A DNA stretch of 64,000 nucleotides from Sporomusa malonica (GCF_041428715.1 NZ_CP155572.1); one strand, 5' to 3'; positions 34,951 to 42,280 are shown, counted from the first letter of the stretch. The notes: a model not told the origin generated them from the sequence alone. Program-made: numbers and translations.

Positions 34951-35610
34951 TTGAAGAGAATATTAGCAGCAACCTTAGGATTAGTTTTCGCAGGAACAGT
35001 GGCATTTGCTTCACCGTCTGTTGATTATACGCCAGGTGCGGTAACTGTTGAGCTTGGCAGTACTTTGAATTCTACTTTTAATGGAAAAGGTGCAATAAAC
35101 GATTCAGTGGATGGAAAATCCGGCTTCAAATATGCTGTGGCTGCTGGATTAGGAGATAATCTTGCGCTTCAGTATAAAGGTGGACATTTTGTATCAGAAG
35201 AATTTAGCGGTATGGGGCATACAGTTCACGGCATTTCCGACTTGCATGAAATTAATTTCCTGTATAGGGTAACCCCTGAAATCTCGGTGGTTACTGGTTG
35301 GCTGCAAAATAAAGTATCGTATAATACATTTGTTAATGAAGCAAAGGTTTCTGGTATGCATTTTGGGGTAGTTGGTTCTAAAAAACTTGATGACAAGTAT
35401 TCTCTTTTTGCTGCTTATATTGCCGGTAAAGAGAGTCTATTCTGGGAAGCAGGCATTAGCTATAAAATTGGACAAGATACATATTTCAATGTTTCTTATG
35501 CCGAGCGAGAGTTTAGAGATGTTGACCTAAGACCTATCGGTAGTCCGGTAGGCGCACAAGAAGACTATAAACTTAAAGGTATTAGCTGTGTAGTATCATC
35601 TAAGCTATAA
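34951..35610 (+). CDS. Predicted outer-membrane beta-barrel protein
   Basis: A 219-residue protein with a signal peptide (MKRILAATLGLVFAGTVAFA, cleavage before SPS). It continues with a series of short alternating hydrophobic/polar strands rich in Tyr, Gly and Phe, such as LALQYKGGHF, EINFLYRVTP and TYFNVSYAERE, ending at a strand with C-terminal Leu. This pattern suits a small eight- to ten-stranded outer-membrane barrel and supports a diderm cell. The start is TTG at 34951, 9 bases after AAAAGGGGG. An upstream in-frame start would block the signal peptide. No specific family recognised. Confidence 0.75.
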   Translation: MKRILAATLGLVFAGTVAFASPSVDYTPGAVTVELGSTLNSTFNGKGAINDSVDGKSGFKYAVAAGLGDNLALQYKGGHFVSEEFSGMGHTVHGISDLHEINFLYRVTPEISVVTGWLQNKVSYNTFVNEAKVSGMHFGVVGSKKLDDKYSLFAAYIAGKESLFWEAGISYKIGQDTYFNVSYAEREFRDVDLRPIGSPVGAQEDYKLKGISCVVSSKL

Positions 35611-35625
35611 TCAACAATATTTTTT

Positions 35626-35667
35626 ACACCGTACAGCCGCGAGCGTGGTTTGTACGGTGTAGTTTTT
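35626..35667 (+). terminator. Rho-independent terminator
   Basis: ACACCGTACA/TGTACGGTGT stem, 15-base loop, then AGTTTTT. Confidence 0.87.
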
Positions 35668-35720
35668 CCGGTATAATAATACCAAATGATATGATACTCT
35701 ACTGCTTTATGAGGTGAGAA

Positions 35721-38225
35721 ATGAATAGGCTTCCGATTGAAGACATATTGCCTGAGCTTAAGGCGGCGCTTAGTTCACGTGTTAACGCTGTACTTGTAGC
35801 GCCGCCTGGTTCAGGTAAAACAACACGTATACCCTTGGCGTTTATGAATGAAGCCTGGCTCAAAGGGCAACGTATCTTGATGCTCGAACCCCGTCGCCTG
35901 GCGGCACGGGCTGCTGCCCGTTACATGGCACAGTTATTAGGTGAACAAGTAGGAGAAACTGTGGGGTACAGGGTTAGGTTAGATACTCGTATTGGCCCTA
36001 AAACACGCATTGAGGTAATTACGGAAGGCATACTTACCCGGATGCTTCAGACTGACCAAGCTCTCGAAGGTGTAGGATTAATAATTTTCGACGAGTTCCA
36101 TGAGCGAAGCCTGCACGCGGACCTTGGTTTGGCGTTGGCTTTAGAGTCGCAGGCCGTTTTGCGAGAGGACTTGCGACTGTTAGTCATGTCGGCAACACTT
36201 GAGGCGAAAGCTGTGGCAGATATCCTTGGGGATGCTCCCGTAATTTGCGGTAGTGGACAAGTTTTTCCTGTTACTACGCATTACCTTGAACGGCGGCTTG
36301 ACGGTCGTATTGAGGCTGGCGTTGTGCAAGCCATTTTTAGCGCTCTTACAGGCAGTGAAGGTGATATACTGGTATTTTTGCCTGGTGCCGGCGAAATCCG
36401 CCGAGTGCATGCGGGACTGATTGAAGCTGGCATAGCGCAGTATGCGCGAGTTGCACTACTCTATGGAAACCTAACGGCAGCAGCGCAAGATATAGCCATT
36501 TTACCTAGTCCGCCCGGGGAACGTAAAGTTGTGTTGGCTACGTCTATTGCCGAGACAAGTCTTACGGTCGAAGGTGTTCGCACAGTCATTGATAGCGGCC
36601 TGATGCGTGTGCCTCGCTATTCACCGCGAACTGGATTGACCCACTTGGAGACTCTGCGTGTATCTAAGGCGGCTGCCGACCAGCGTCGCGGCCGAGCCGG
36701 ACGTTTGGGGCCTGGTATCTGTTTTCGCCTTTGGACTAAGCTGGATGATATGTATCTTGAACCTGAAACTATGCCGGAGATTATGGCTGCTGATTTAGCG
36801 TCGCTTGCACTGGAGCTGGCCGCCTGGGGAGTTACTAGCCTGAGTCAGCTCCGGTGGTTAGATCCACCGCCTGAAGCAGCGTTTGGTAATGCACGTGACC
36901 TGTTGGGCAAGTTGGGGGCAGTAGAAGCGAATGGTGTTATTACTGCCCATGGGCGGCAGATGACCCAGACAGGGCTGCATCCGCGTTTAGCTCACATGGT
37001 ACTTAAAGCCGTAGAGATAGGCTTCGCCGGTCTGGCGTGCGAGCTTGCCGCTATTCTCAGCGAGAGGGATTTCTTCAAAGGCCCAGATAATGATTTACGT
37101 CTGCGGGTTGAAACTATCCGCAAGTTAAAGCCGGGAGGGAGTGGGCTGGAATGGTTATTGCCTCAAGGTGTGGATATAGGTTCATGCCGGCGGATTAAGG
37201 CCGAGGGAGATCGCCTCAAACAGGATTTCGGCATTCCTCTTAATCCCCAGGACGACATTGAAGACTGTGGGTTAGTGCTAGCTCTGGCCTATCCTGACAG
37301 AATTGGGCAGCAGCGGGGAATCGGCAGATTTTTGCTAGAGAATGGACGTGGTGTTATTATGGCTGAATCCCAGCCACTAGCGTATAGTCCTTATATAGTG
37401 GCTGCTGACCTTGATGGTCAGGGAAGTGAAAGCCGTGTTTTTCTTGCTGCACCAGTAGGCTTTGAACAGGTAAGGCGCTATCTGGGGCAACAGATCATTG
37501 AGGAAACTACTGTTGCCTGGGATGCGGCTGCTCAAGCAGTACGAACTAGAAGGGTTGAACGGTTAGGAGCGCTGATTTTAAAGGAAAGTTTCTGTGCTGA
37601 ATCCAATCAGGAAGATATTTACGCAGCACTACTTGCCGGGATTGCAAGAGAGGGTTTGTCAATATTACCTTGGACGCGAGCAGCTAGTCAATTGCGTCAA
37701 CGTTTGCTGTTTTGTCGCTGCTGGGAAGAAGACGGGTGGCCGGATGTTTCGGATGAGGCATTGCTTGGTACGCTTGCGAGCTGGCTTGGTCCGTATGTTT
37801 GTGCTTTAACAAGCCGGGCTGAACTAGCACGGCTAAACCTTGCTGCAATTTTAGAAGGCCTGCTTATCTGGGAACAGCGTCAGAAACTTGAAGAATATGC
37901 GCCTACCCATGTTGTTGTACCTAGTGGTCAGCGAATACCTATAGATTATAGCAAGCCTGACAGCCCAGTACTTGCTGTGAAGCTGCAGGAGATGTTCGGA
38001 CTCAAAGAAACACCATGCATAGCCTGGGGGAAAGTTCGCTTAACGCTGCACCTGCTATCCCCGGCGCAGCGGCCAGTACAAGTGACTCGGGATTTAGCTA
38101 ATTTTTGGGATACCACCTATTTTGAAGTAAAAAAAGATTTGATGGGTCGCTACCCGAAACACTATTGGCCTGAAGATCCTATGAACGCTATTCCCACTAA
38201 CCGTGTCCGGCCTAAAACGAAGTAG
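35721..38225 (+). CDS. hrpB: ATP-dependent RNA helicase HrpB
   Basis: An 834-residue DEAH/RHA-type helicase. It has motif I PPGSGKTTR near 34-42, Ia LEPRRLAARAAA, motif II DEFH, motif III SATLE, motif V ATSIAETSLTVEGV, and motif VI DQRRGRAGR, followed by the HA2 and the long HrpB C-terminal domain with the RYPKHYWPEDP end typical of HrpB. Length matches the family. ATG follows GAGGTGAG. It is monocistronic upstream of the tRNA genes. Its cellular role is not settled in most bacteria. Confidence 0.93.
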   Translation: MNRLPIEDILPELKAALSSRVNAVLVAPPGSGKTTRIPLAFMNEAWLKGQRILMLEPRRLAARAAARYMAQLLGEQVGETVGYRVRLDTRIGPKTRIEVITEGILTRMLQTDQALEGVGLIIFDEFHERSLHADLGLALALESQAVLREDLRLLVMSATLEAKAVADILGDAPVICGSGQVFPVTTHYLERRLDGRIEAGVVQAIFSALTGSEGDILVFLPGAGEIRRVHAGLIEAGIAQYARVALLYGNLTAAAQDIAILPSPPGERKVVLATSIAETSLTVEGVRTVIDSGLMRVPRYSPRTGLTHLETLRVSKAAADQRRGRAGRLGPGICFRLWTKLDDMYLEPETMPEIMAADLASLALELAAWGVTSLSQLRWLDPPPEAAFGNARDLLGKLGAVEANGVITAHGRQMTQTGLHPRLAHMVLKAVEIGFAGLACELAAILSERDFFKGPDNDLRLRVETIRKLKPGGSGLEWLLPQGVDIGSCRRIKAEGDRLKQDFGIPLNPQDDIEDCGLVLALAYPDRIGQQRGIGRFLLENGRGVIMAESQPLAYSPYIVAADLDGQGSESRVFLAAPVGFEQVRRYLGQQIIEETTVAWDAAAQAVRTRRVERLGALILKESFCAESNQEDIYAALLAGIAREGLSILPWTRAASQLRQRLLFCRCWEEDGWPDVSDEALLGTLASWLGPYVCALTSRAELARLNLAAILEGLLIWEQRQKLEEYAPTHVVVPSGQRIPIDYSKPDSPVLAVKLQEMFGLKETPCIAWGKVRLTLHLLSPAQRPVQVTRDLANFWDTTYFEVKKDLMGRYPKHYWPEDPMNAIPTNRVRPKTK

Positions 38226-38272
38226 TCAGTCATCGAGTTTGAAGAGATGTTTTGTTATGTGAAAAAATACTA

Positions 38273-38301
38273 TTGTCTTTTGGAGGAATCTTTGCTATAC
38301 T
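38273..38301 (+). promoter_or_regulatory. Candidate promoter upstream of the tRNA-His/Gln genes
   Basis: TTGTCT, 17-base spacer, TATACT preceded by TGC. It lies about 120 bases before tRNA-His and may be the distal of two tandem promoters. Confidence 0.5.
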
Positions 38302-38357
38302 AGCAAATGTCGTTAGCTGCTTTATAAAATGCTTGCACAAAGTTTGAAACAGAACGC

Positions 38358-38387
38358 TTGACATAAGTGATGCAGGTATGATAAAAT
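38358..38387 (+). promoter_or_regulatory. Promoter of tRNA-His/tRNA-Gln
   Basis: TTGACA at 38358-38363 and TAAAAT at 38382-38387 (spacer 18), 31 bases before tRNA-His. Confidence 0.65.
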
Positions 38388-38417
38388 AAATTCTGTCGTT
38401 AAACGACAATGTGTATA

Positions 38418-38494
38418 TGGTGGCTATGGTGAAGTGGTTAACACGCCGGATTGTGGCTCCGGTATTCGAGGGTTCGAGACCCTCTAGTCACCCC
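38418..38494 (+). tRNA. tRNA-His (GTG)
   Basis: Cloverleaf with acceptor GTGGCTA/TAGTCAC, anticodon GTG at 38452-38454, T loop GGTTCGAGACC and encoded CCA. An extra 5' G at 38418 opposite discriminator C is the tRNA-His identity feature. Confidence 0.95.
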
Positions 38495-38510
38495 AATTTT
38501 ATCCATATCG

Positions 38511-38586
38511 TAGGGGCGTCGCCAAGTCGGTAAGGCAACGGACTTTGACTCCGTCACGCGTTGGTTCGAGTCCAGCCGCCCCTGCC
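38511..38586 (+). tRNA. tRNA-Gln (TTG)
   Basis: Acceptor AGGGGCG/CGCCCCT, anticodon stem ACGGA/TCCGT with loop CTTTGAC giving anticodon TTG, T loop GGTTCGAGTCC, discriminator G and encoded CCA. It is 16 bases after tRNA-His. Confidence 0.93.
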
Positions 38587-38706
38587 ATTAATTCTATGAG
38601 GTAGCTACTCCGTAGCTTTGAATTGTCTCCTGTTGCGTCTATATGCAATGGGTGTACTCCTCAACAAGCCTTGCATCTTAATAGCAGCTTATCTTATTTA
38701 AACGAT

Positions 38707-38782
38707 GACCTACTAGCTCAGTTGGTAGAGCACCTGACTTTTAATCAGGGTGTCGATGGTTCGAGTCCATCGTGGGTCACCA
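38707..38782 (+). tRNA. tRNA-Lys (TTT)
   Basis: Acceptor GACCTAC/GTGGGTC, D arm TAGCTCAGTTGGTAGAGC, anticodon loop CTTTTAA with TTT, T loop GGTTCGAGTCC, discriminator A and encoded CCA. Confidence 0.95.
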
Positions 38783-38792
38783 TAGCAATGAG

Positions 38793-38831
38793 CCAAGTTC
38801 TCACTAGCCGTCAGGCGAAATGAGAACTTGG
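38793..38831. other. Hairpin after tRNA-Lys
   Basis: Perfect 11-bp inverted repeat CCAAGTTCTCA/TGAGAACTTGG with a 17-base loop and no T tract; a processing or pausing structure is possible, but no assignment is made. Confidence 0.45.
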
Positions 38832-38879
38832 ATGAATCGCTTAGTTCCGAACAAGAGTAAGGGACAATATATTAGTATA

Positions 38880-38908
38880 TTGACATAGTACATTGACTAT
38901 GATAATAT
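38880..38908 (+). promoter_or_regulatory. Promoter of tRNA-Leu
   Basis: TTGACA at 38880-38885 and TAATAT at 38903-38908, spacer 17. Confidence 0.6.
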
Positions 38909-38938
38909 AACATCTGCGGCAACAAGTTAATATCATAT

Positions 38939-39023
38939 GCGGGAGTGGCGGAACTGGCAGACGCACTAGACTTAGGATCTAGCGGGGCGACCCGTGCAGG
39001 TTCAATTCCTGTCTCCCGCACCA
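38939..39023 (+). tRNA. tRNA-Leu (TAG)
   Basis: Class II tRNA with long variable arm. Acceptor GCGGGAG/CTCCCGC, anticodon stem CTAGA/TCTAG with loop CTTAGGA giving anticodon TAG, T loop GGTTCAATTCC, discriminator A and encoded CCA. Confidence 0.95.
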
Positions 39024-39024
39024 T

Positions 39025-39060
39025 AAAAAACTTCTAGGATTTTATCCTAGAAGTTTTTTA
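39025..39060 (+). terminator. Terminator of tRNA-Leu
   Basis: AAAAAACTTCTAGGA/TCCTAGAAGTTTTTT, directly after the encoded CCA. Confidence 0.92.
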
Positions 39061-39106
39061 TGTACAATAGCATAATACAATTATTCTTGGCATAATCCTA
39101 AGTACT

Positions 39107-39243
39107 ATAAAGTAGACTTAGCTTCAGGTGGGGTTTTAACTCCATCTGAAGGTTAGTCGCCCTTATCCAGGGACTTAGCCGCTCGCCTGTGCCCTTTGGG
39201 TATAACTCATGGGAGTCTTAGAGCGGGTTAGTCATCGGATAAA
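39107..39243 (-). repeat. Structured repeat R1, copy 2 (inverted)
   Basis: Reverse complement of the element at 18345-18476. Both ends, the CCCTGGATAAGGG hairpin and the CTTCAGRTGGRGTT hairpin are conserved, while the first hairpin differs (GACTCCCATGAGTTATACC here versus GACTCCCTCTTCTACAAG in copy 1). Its left end, read on the minus strand, supplies the last codons and stop of the gene at 39228-39482. Confidence 0.72.
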
Positions 39244-39482
39244 TTAATAATTCCCATACTGGCTGGCCAGTTTTGTACTTTGGCAAGAAGGCTGCACCAC
39301 TCGGTGGGTGTAAGTATGATCTGACCAGGCTCTAAAACATGTGCTGGTATCCGAAAGTTTTCCGAACTCCCTAAACCGGTACCGGATAAATCGCCGCCAT
39401 ATGCTGAAATCGCTATCCGGTCAATTTTTTTGATAGGAAGAGTTTGACCAAGAAAAAAATCCTTACTCACAATGGCTCTCAT
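39228..39482 (-). CDS. Hypothetical protein with C-terminus inside repeat R1
   Basis: An 84-residue soluble protein of no family I recognise, with Gly/Ser-rich centre (YGGDLSGTGLGSSENF) and a hydrophobic C-terminal half. ATG at 39482 follows GGAAGG by 8 bases and a minus-strand promoter (TTGCCA-17-TATTGT). Its final codons (Leu-Ser-Asp-Asp-stop) lie within repeat R1, so the present C-terminus was probably created by the repeat's insertion and the protein may be truncated. Confidence 0.55.
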   Translation of the reverse strand: MRAIVSKDFFLGQTLPIKKIDRIAISAYGGDLSGTGLGSSENFRIPAHVLEPGQIILTPTEWCSLLAKVQNWPASMGIINLSDD

Positions 39483-39545
39483 AAAAAACACCTTCCCTTC
39501 CGGTAATTATCCGTTGATATTTTTTAGTAAATAATATTTATTATC

Positions 39546-39574
39546 ACAATACCATATATTTGCTGAATTGGCAA
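39546..39574 (-). promoter_or_regulatory. Candidate promoter of the 39228-39482 gene
   Basis: On the minus strand TTGCCA, 17-base spacer, TATTGT, about 65 bases before the ATG. Confidence 0.45.
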
Positions 39575-39625
39575 TAAAAGTTTCGATAAATAGTGTCTAA
39601 TTGTTGAAGGAAAGATAGTTTTCCT

Positions 39626-39654
39626 TTGACTATTTTTTTTATAAAACGGACAAT
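39626..39654 (+). promoter_or_regulatory. Candidate promoter of the membrane protein gene at 39682
   Basis: TTGACT, 17-base spacer, GACAAT, preceded by a small AAGGAAA/TTTCCTT dyad that could be an operator. Confidence 0.45.
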
Positions 39655-39681
39655 AATAAGAAGGCGTGGAGGGGAGTGCAT

Positions 39682-40260
39682 TTGACAAATAGAAGGATTA
39701 TTGTTTTTTCTACAGGACTGTTTCTTGCTGTTCTACTAGCAATAATAATCGGAGTGGTGGAACAGGGGCGACATGATTATGCCCAGAATATTGCGGTTAA
39801 AGCGTGCGTATGGATAATCTATACATTTGCTGAAATCAAGTACGGCATTGAAATAAAGCGTTACATACGAGTGTTTGTAATGACTGTGATTGTTAGTGAT
39901 AGTTTTTTGGGGTTATATCTTGATCTATATGCTACATCAATGATTTTTGACAAAATCCAACATATTTTTGGCAGCTATGCCTATTCTCTCTTTGCTTATA
40001 ACCTCATCTGCCAGCTGACTCAGCCTACAATAAGCCGTACTTTTAGGTTTATCTTTGTTCTTTCATTAGGGTTAAGTGTTGGAGCTCTATATGAAATTGG
40101 TGAATTTATAGGAGATCAAATTGTTAAACCAAAAGTTCCCAGCCAACCAAGCCTGCTTGACACAGATCTTGATTTAATTGCAGATGTAATTGGATCACTG
40201 ATTGCAGCTGTTCATGCCACAACAATTTTATCAATCAATTGTAAACGCAGAGCGGAGTAA
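39682..40260 (+). CDS. DUF2238-like integral membrane protein
   Basis: A 192-residue protein with about five membrane helices. Motifs FDKIQHIFGSYAYSLFAYNL, ALYEIGEFIGD and DTDLDLIADVIGSLIAA resemble the DUF2238/YjdF-like family, where conserved Asp and His residues cluster at the membrane face; that assignment is from recalled motif shape. TTG at 39682 lies 7 bases from GGAGGGG and is preferred to a GTG two codons upstream. Function unknown. It is convergent with the radical SAM peptide locus. Confidence 0.65.
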   Translation: MTNRRIIVFSTGLFLAVLLAIIIGVVEQGRHDYAQNIAVKACVWIIYTFAEIKYGIEIKRYIRVFVMTVIVSDSFLGLYLDLYATSMIFDKIQHIFGSYAYSLFAYNLICQLTQPTISRTFRFIFVLSLGLSVGALYEIGEFIGDQIVKPKVPSQPSLLDTDLDLIADVIGSLIAAVHATTILSINCKRRAE

Positions 40261-40290
40261 GAATCCCTGAGGATTAAAACTGAATAAAGT

Positions 40291-40372
40291 TAAAGAAAAA
40301 ACGGCTTGCGCCGAGCCTTTGGCGAAAGCGGAAGCCGATGTTGCTCTTATCCAGGAGAAAGTTATTCTTTCT
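40291..40372 (-). repeat. Structured repeat R2, copy B (inverted)
   Basis: Reverse complement of copies A and C, with differences in the core (CTCCTGGATAAGAGCAAC). It sits between the convergent membrane protein gene and the peptide gene. Confidence 0.8.
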
Positions 40373-40380
40373 ATCAGGAC

Positions 40381-40408
40381 AAAAAAGGCGCGGCTAAGCG
40401 CCTTTTTA
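40381..40408. terminator. Bidirectional terminator
   Basis: AAAAAAGGCGC/GCGCCTTTTT with a 6-base loop. It closes the radical SAM/peptide operon on the minus strand and probably the gene at 39682 on the plus strand. Confidence 0.85.
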
Positions 40409-40412
40409 TATC

Positions 40413-40733
40413 TTAAAGCGGGTTGCAGGGGCGATGTGAGCCAGGCATGCAATTACGCGGCTGGCACTGCTTTCGAGGCCAACACTGACGAGGCCAGCAT
40501 TGACGAGGCCAGCAAGGTGTCCACGAGGGGCGGCAGCCTATTGGCTGGTTAGGACGGCAGGGACTCCAAGATGGCTGGCAGCCTATTGGCTGGCTAGGCC
40601 GGCAGGGACTCCATGATGGCTGACAGCCTATATTGGTCACTCGCTCGTCAAACTCATCATCTTCAAAGTCCCCGTCCCAATCATCCATTTTGGGGGTTTC
40701 CCATTTTGGATTTTTGTACTTTTCATCAGACAT
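40413..40733 (-). CDS. Putative RiPP precursor: Cys-X-Pro repeat peptide
   Basis: A 106-residue peptide. Residues 1-34 form an acidic, Trp-containing leader-like region. The rest is a Cys/Pro/Trp-rich core: three near-identical 15-residue units (IGC(Q/R)PSW(S/T)PC(R/W)P, at 35-49, 50-64 and 65-78), then shorter CWPRQ-type units. All eleven Cys (37, 44, 52, 59, 67, 74, 79, 84, 90, 95, 103) are followed two residues later by Pro. The ATG overlaps the stop of the radical SAM gene (TAATG), with GGAGGAGGA encoded inside the maturase's last codons. Placement behind a PqqD/radical SAM/SPASM protein makes it the probable substrate for thioether or other Cys-based modification. No known family was recognised. 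Confidence 0.75.
   Translation of the reverse strand: MSDEKYKNPKWETPKMDDWDGDFEDDEFDERVTNIGCQPSWSPCRPSQPIGCQPSWSPCRPNQPIGCRPSWTPCWPRQCWPRQCWPRKQCQPRNCMPGSHRPCNPL
40500..40631 (-). repeat. Tandem 45-base coding repeats
   Basis: Three in-frame units of about 45 bases (40587-40631, 40542-40586, 40500-40541) encoding the IGCxPSWxPC segments. Units one and two are nearly identical in bases, pointing to recent expansion. Confidence 0.85.
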
Positions 40734-41974
40734 TATTTATCCTCCTCCCATTTTCCTATATAAGGGTTATATGAGCAGTCGCCGGGGGAAGCGCGCCAGC
40801 ACTTTTGGGGGTCTTGGCCTTGCGCCAGTGGTCGGCAGTCGGCGCAGGCGTAACGATACTCGCAATCTTGGCATTTAGTTATACAGTCTTTAGTTGTACA
40901 CCAGCACTTTGTAAGCGGCTGGCCGGAAAGTATAGCGCTCAAGGGGGTGCTGAGTATGTTACCGCATACCTGACTGCGGGCAAATATGCAAGGTATGATA
41001 TCGCCGGTAGCAGTTATAGCCAGCCGGCCAGCTAAGCAACTGTGGAAGTGCTGAGCTTTGGCAAACGACTCAGGGTCGGTAAAAAAAGGCGGTTTAATTG
41101 ACGGTTTGGTGTACCTTAAGGGAATTAAGTCTTGGTCATCTCCGCGTCCGGTAGGTCGGACCACATCGGGCGGTGCTGGCTCAACTCCAAGTTCGGCATA
41201 TAAATTAAGGATATTTTCTACTTCATGCTCATTGGCTTTCATAATTATTGAAGCAATTCGAAGGGGAATGCCGTTAGCTAAAATCTTGTTAATAGCCGAC
41301 ATTGTTTTATCAAAGCTGCCGGCATGAAGAGTGACTTTGTCATGGACTAAAGCATTATTAGCGTAAATCGTAGTTGCAATGCTGACATCGTGCTGTTTGA
41401 AAAAATCAATACAATCATCATCAACAAGCGTAGCGTTAGTAAAAATCTCAACCAGATCATAGTTTTGCTCGCGGGCCTTAAGTACCAGCTCCCGCCATCT
41501 GGGATAAAGTAGGGGTTCACCGCCAATAAGTTGAATACTGTGAGCGCCTTCCTGACGGGCTTCGCTAATAATTTCCAACCAGCGGTTATGTGGCACACAG
41601 CCTGCTGGTGCTTGCGGGCTGCTTGCAGAATAACAATGAAGGCATCGATTATTGCAGCTAGAGGTAATCTCCAACCAGAGAAATTCGAGCTTGGGCTGGT
41701 AAATGGGAGGCTCTCGCATTTGTTTTTGACCAGGTGCTTCATTGTATGTGGCGCCCAATCCCTTAGCTGTCAAATTATCAAGAAATGACAGATAACGCTT
41801 ATTATCTGGTAAGTCGAGATCCATTATGTCTTCCAGTGCAGCATTGCTGCATGCTTGTAGAAGGTCAACAGCTCCCTGGTTGATCGAATACACCCGGCCT
41901 GAAGTTAGATCATAGATTGCTCCTCGTGCCTTGCCCTTTACTAGTACACACTTGTTGTTCAGCCGATAATACAA
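40733..41974 (-). CDS. Radical SAM/SPASM peptide maturase with PqqD-like N-terminus
   Basis: About 413 residues. The N-terminal ~80 residues resemble a PqqD/RRE peptide-recognition domain (LVKGKARGAIYDLTSGRVYSIN). The radical SAM core has the cluster motif CNNRCLHC at 107-114 and GGEPLLYP. The C-terminal part is a Cys-rich SPASM region for auxiliary iron-sulfur clusters (CLAGRLAITATGDIIPC, CGN, CWC, CxxC). Start TTG at 41974 lies 8 bases from a perfect AAAGGAGG; an ATG 16 codons upstream (42022) lacks a ribosome site. The stop overlaps the start of the Cys-X-Pro peptide, its likely substrate. No exporter or protease lies nearby. Confidence 0.88.
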   Translation of the reverse strand: MYYRLNNKCVLVKGKARGAIYDLTSGRVYSINQGAVDLLQACSNAALEDIMDLDLPDNKRYLSFLDNLTAKGLGATYNEAPGQKQMREPPIYQPKLEFLWLEITSSCNNRCLHCYSASSPQAPAGCVPHNRWLEIISEARQEGAHSIQLIGGEPLLYPRWRELVLKAREQNYDLVEIFTNATLVDDDCIDFFKQHDVSIATTIYANNALVHDKVTLHAGSFDKTMSAINKILANGIPLRIASIIMKANEHEVENILNLYAELGVEPAPPDVVRPTGRGDDQDLIPLRYTKPSIKPPFFTDPESFAKAQHFHSCLAGRLAITATGDIIPCIFARSQVCGNILSTPLSAILSGQPLTKCWCTTKDCITKCQDCEYRYACADCRPLAQGQDPQKCWRASPGDCSYNPYIGKWEEDK

Positions 41975-42076
41975 CTGACCAGCCTCCTTTGCAGCCGTGT
42001 TTACTTTATGTGTCTTATACATAATATGCAGGCTGGATGGCAGGTGCTAGCTTAAAATTAGCCAATTATTTCTGAG

Positions 42077-42105
42077 TTGACAAACAATAAATTACGGTAT
42101 ATAAT
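42077..42105 (+). promoter_or_regulatory. Promoter of tRNA-Gly
   Basis: TTGACA, exact 17-base spacer, TATAAT. A weaker divergent set (TTGTCA-17-TAATTT) overlaps it on the minus strand and could serve the radical SAM gene. Confidence 0.85.
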
Positions 42106-42129
42106 CAATTATGTTGTTAGCGCCAATAC

Positions 42130-42204
42130 GCGGAAGTAGCTCAGCGGTAGAGCATCGCCTTGCCAAGGCGAGGGTCGCGAGTTCGAATCTCGTTTTCCGC
42201 TCCA
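42130..42204 (+). tRNA. tRNA-Gly (GCC)
   Basis: Acceptor GCGGAAG/TTTCCGC, D arm TAGCTCAGCGGTAGAGC, anticodon stem-loop TCGCCTTGCCAAGGCGA with anticodon GCC, T loop GTTCGAATC, discriminator T and encoded CCA. Confidence 0.95.
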
Positions 42205-42214
42205 TATTACACAT

Positions 42215-42242
42215 AACCCAGCATATATCTGCTGGGTTTTTT
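42215..42242 (+). terminator. Terminator of tRNA-Gly
   Basis: AACCCAGCA/TGCTGGGTT with TATATC loop and a T run. Confidence 0.92.
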
Positions 42243-42251
42243 GCTCATATC

Positions 42252-42280
42252 TTGTCTTTGGTGTTCAGTTGTGGTATGAT
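42252..42280 (+). promoter_or_regulatory. Candidate promoter of tig-clpP-clpX
   Basis: TTGTCT, 17-base spacer, TATGAT, giving a leader of about 160 bases before tig. Confidence 0.55.

Noticed and set aside
38418..39023. Integration of a genomic island at the tRNA genes
   Set aside because: All tRNAs are intact, but no integrase and no repeated tRNA 3' ends were found downstream; only short repeats mark the accessory patch.
40500..40631. Short tandem repeats suggesting a CRISPR array
   Set aside because: Units are contiguous, in frame and translate to peptide repeats; there are no spacers and no cas genes.
40805..41035. Plus-strand open frames opposite the radical SAM gene
   Set aside because: They have no ribosome site or family features and lie antisense to a well-supported gene.
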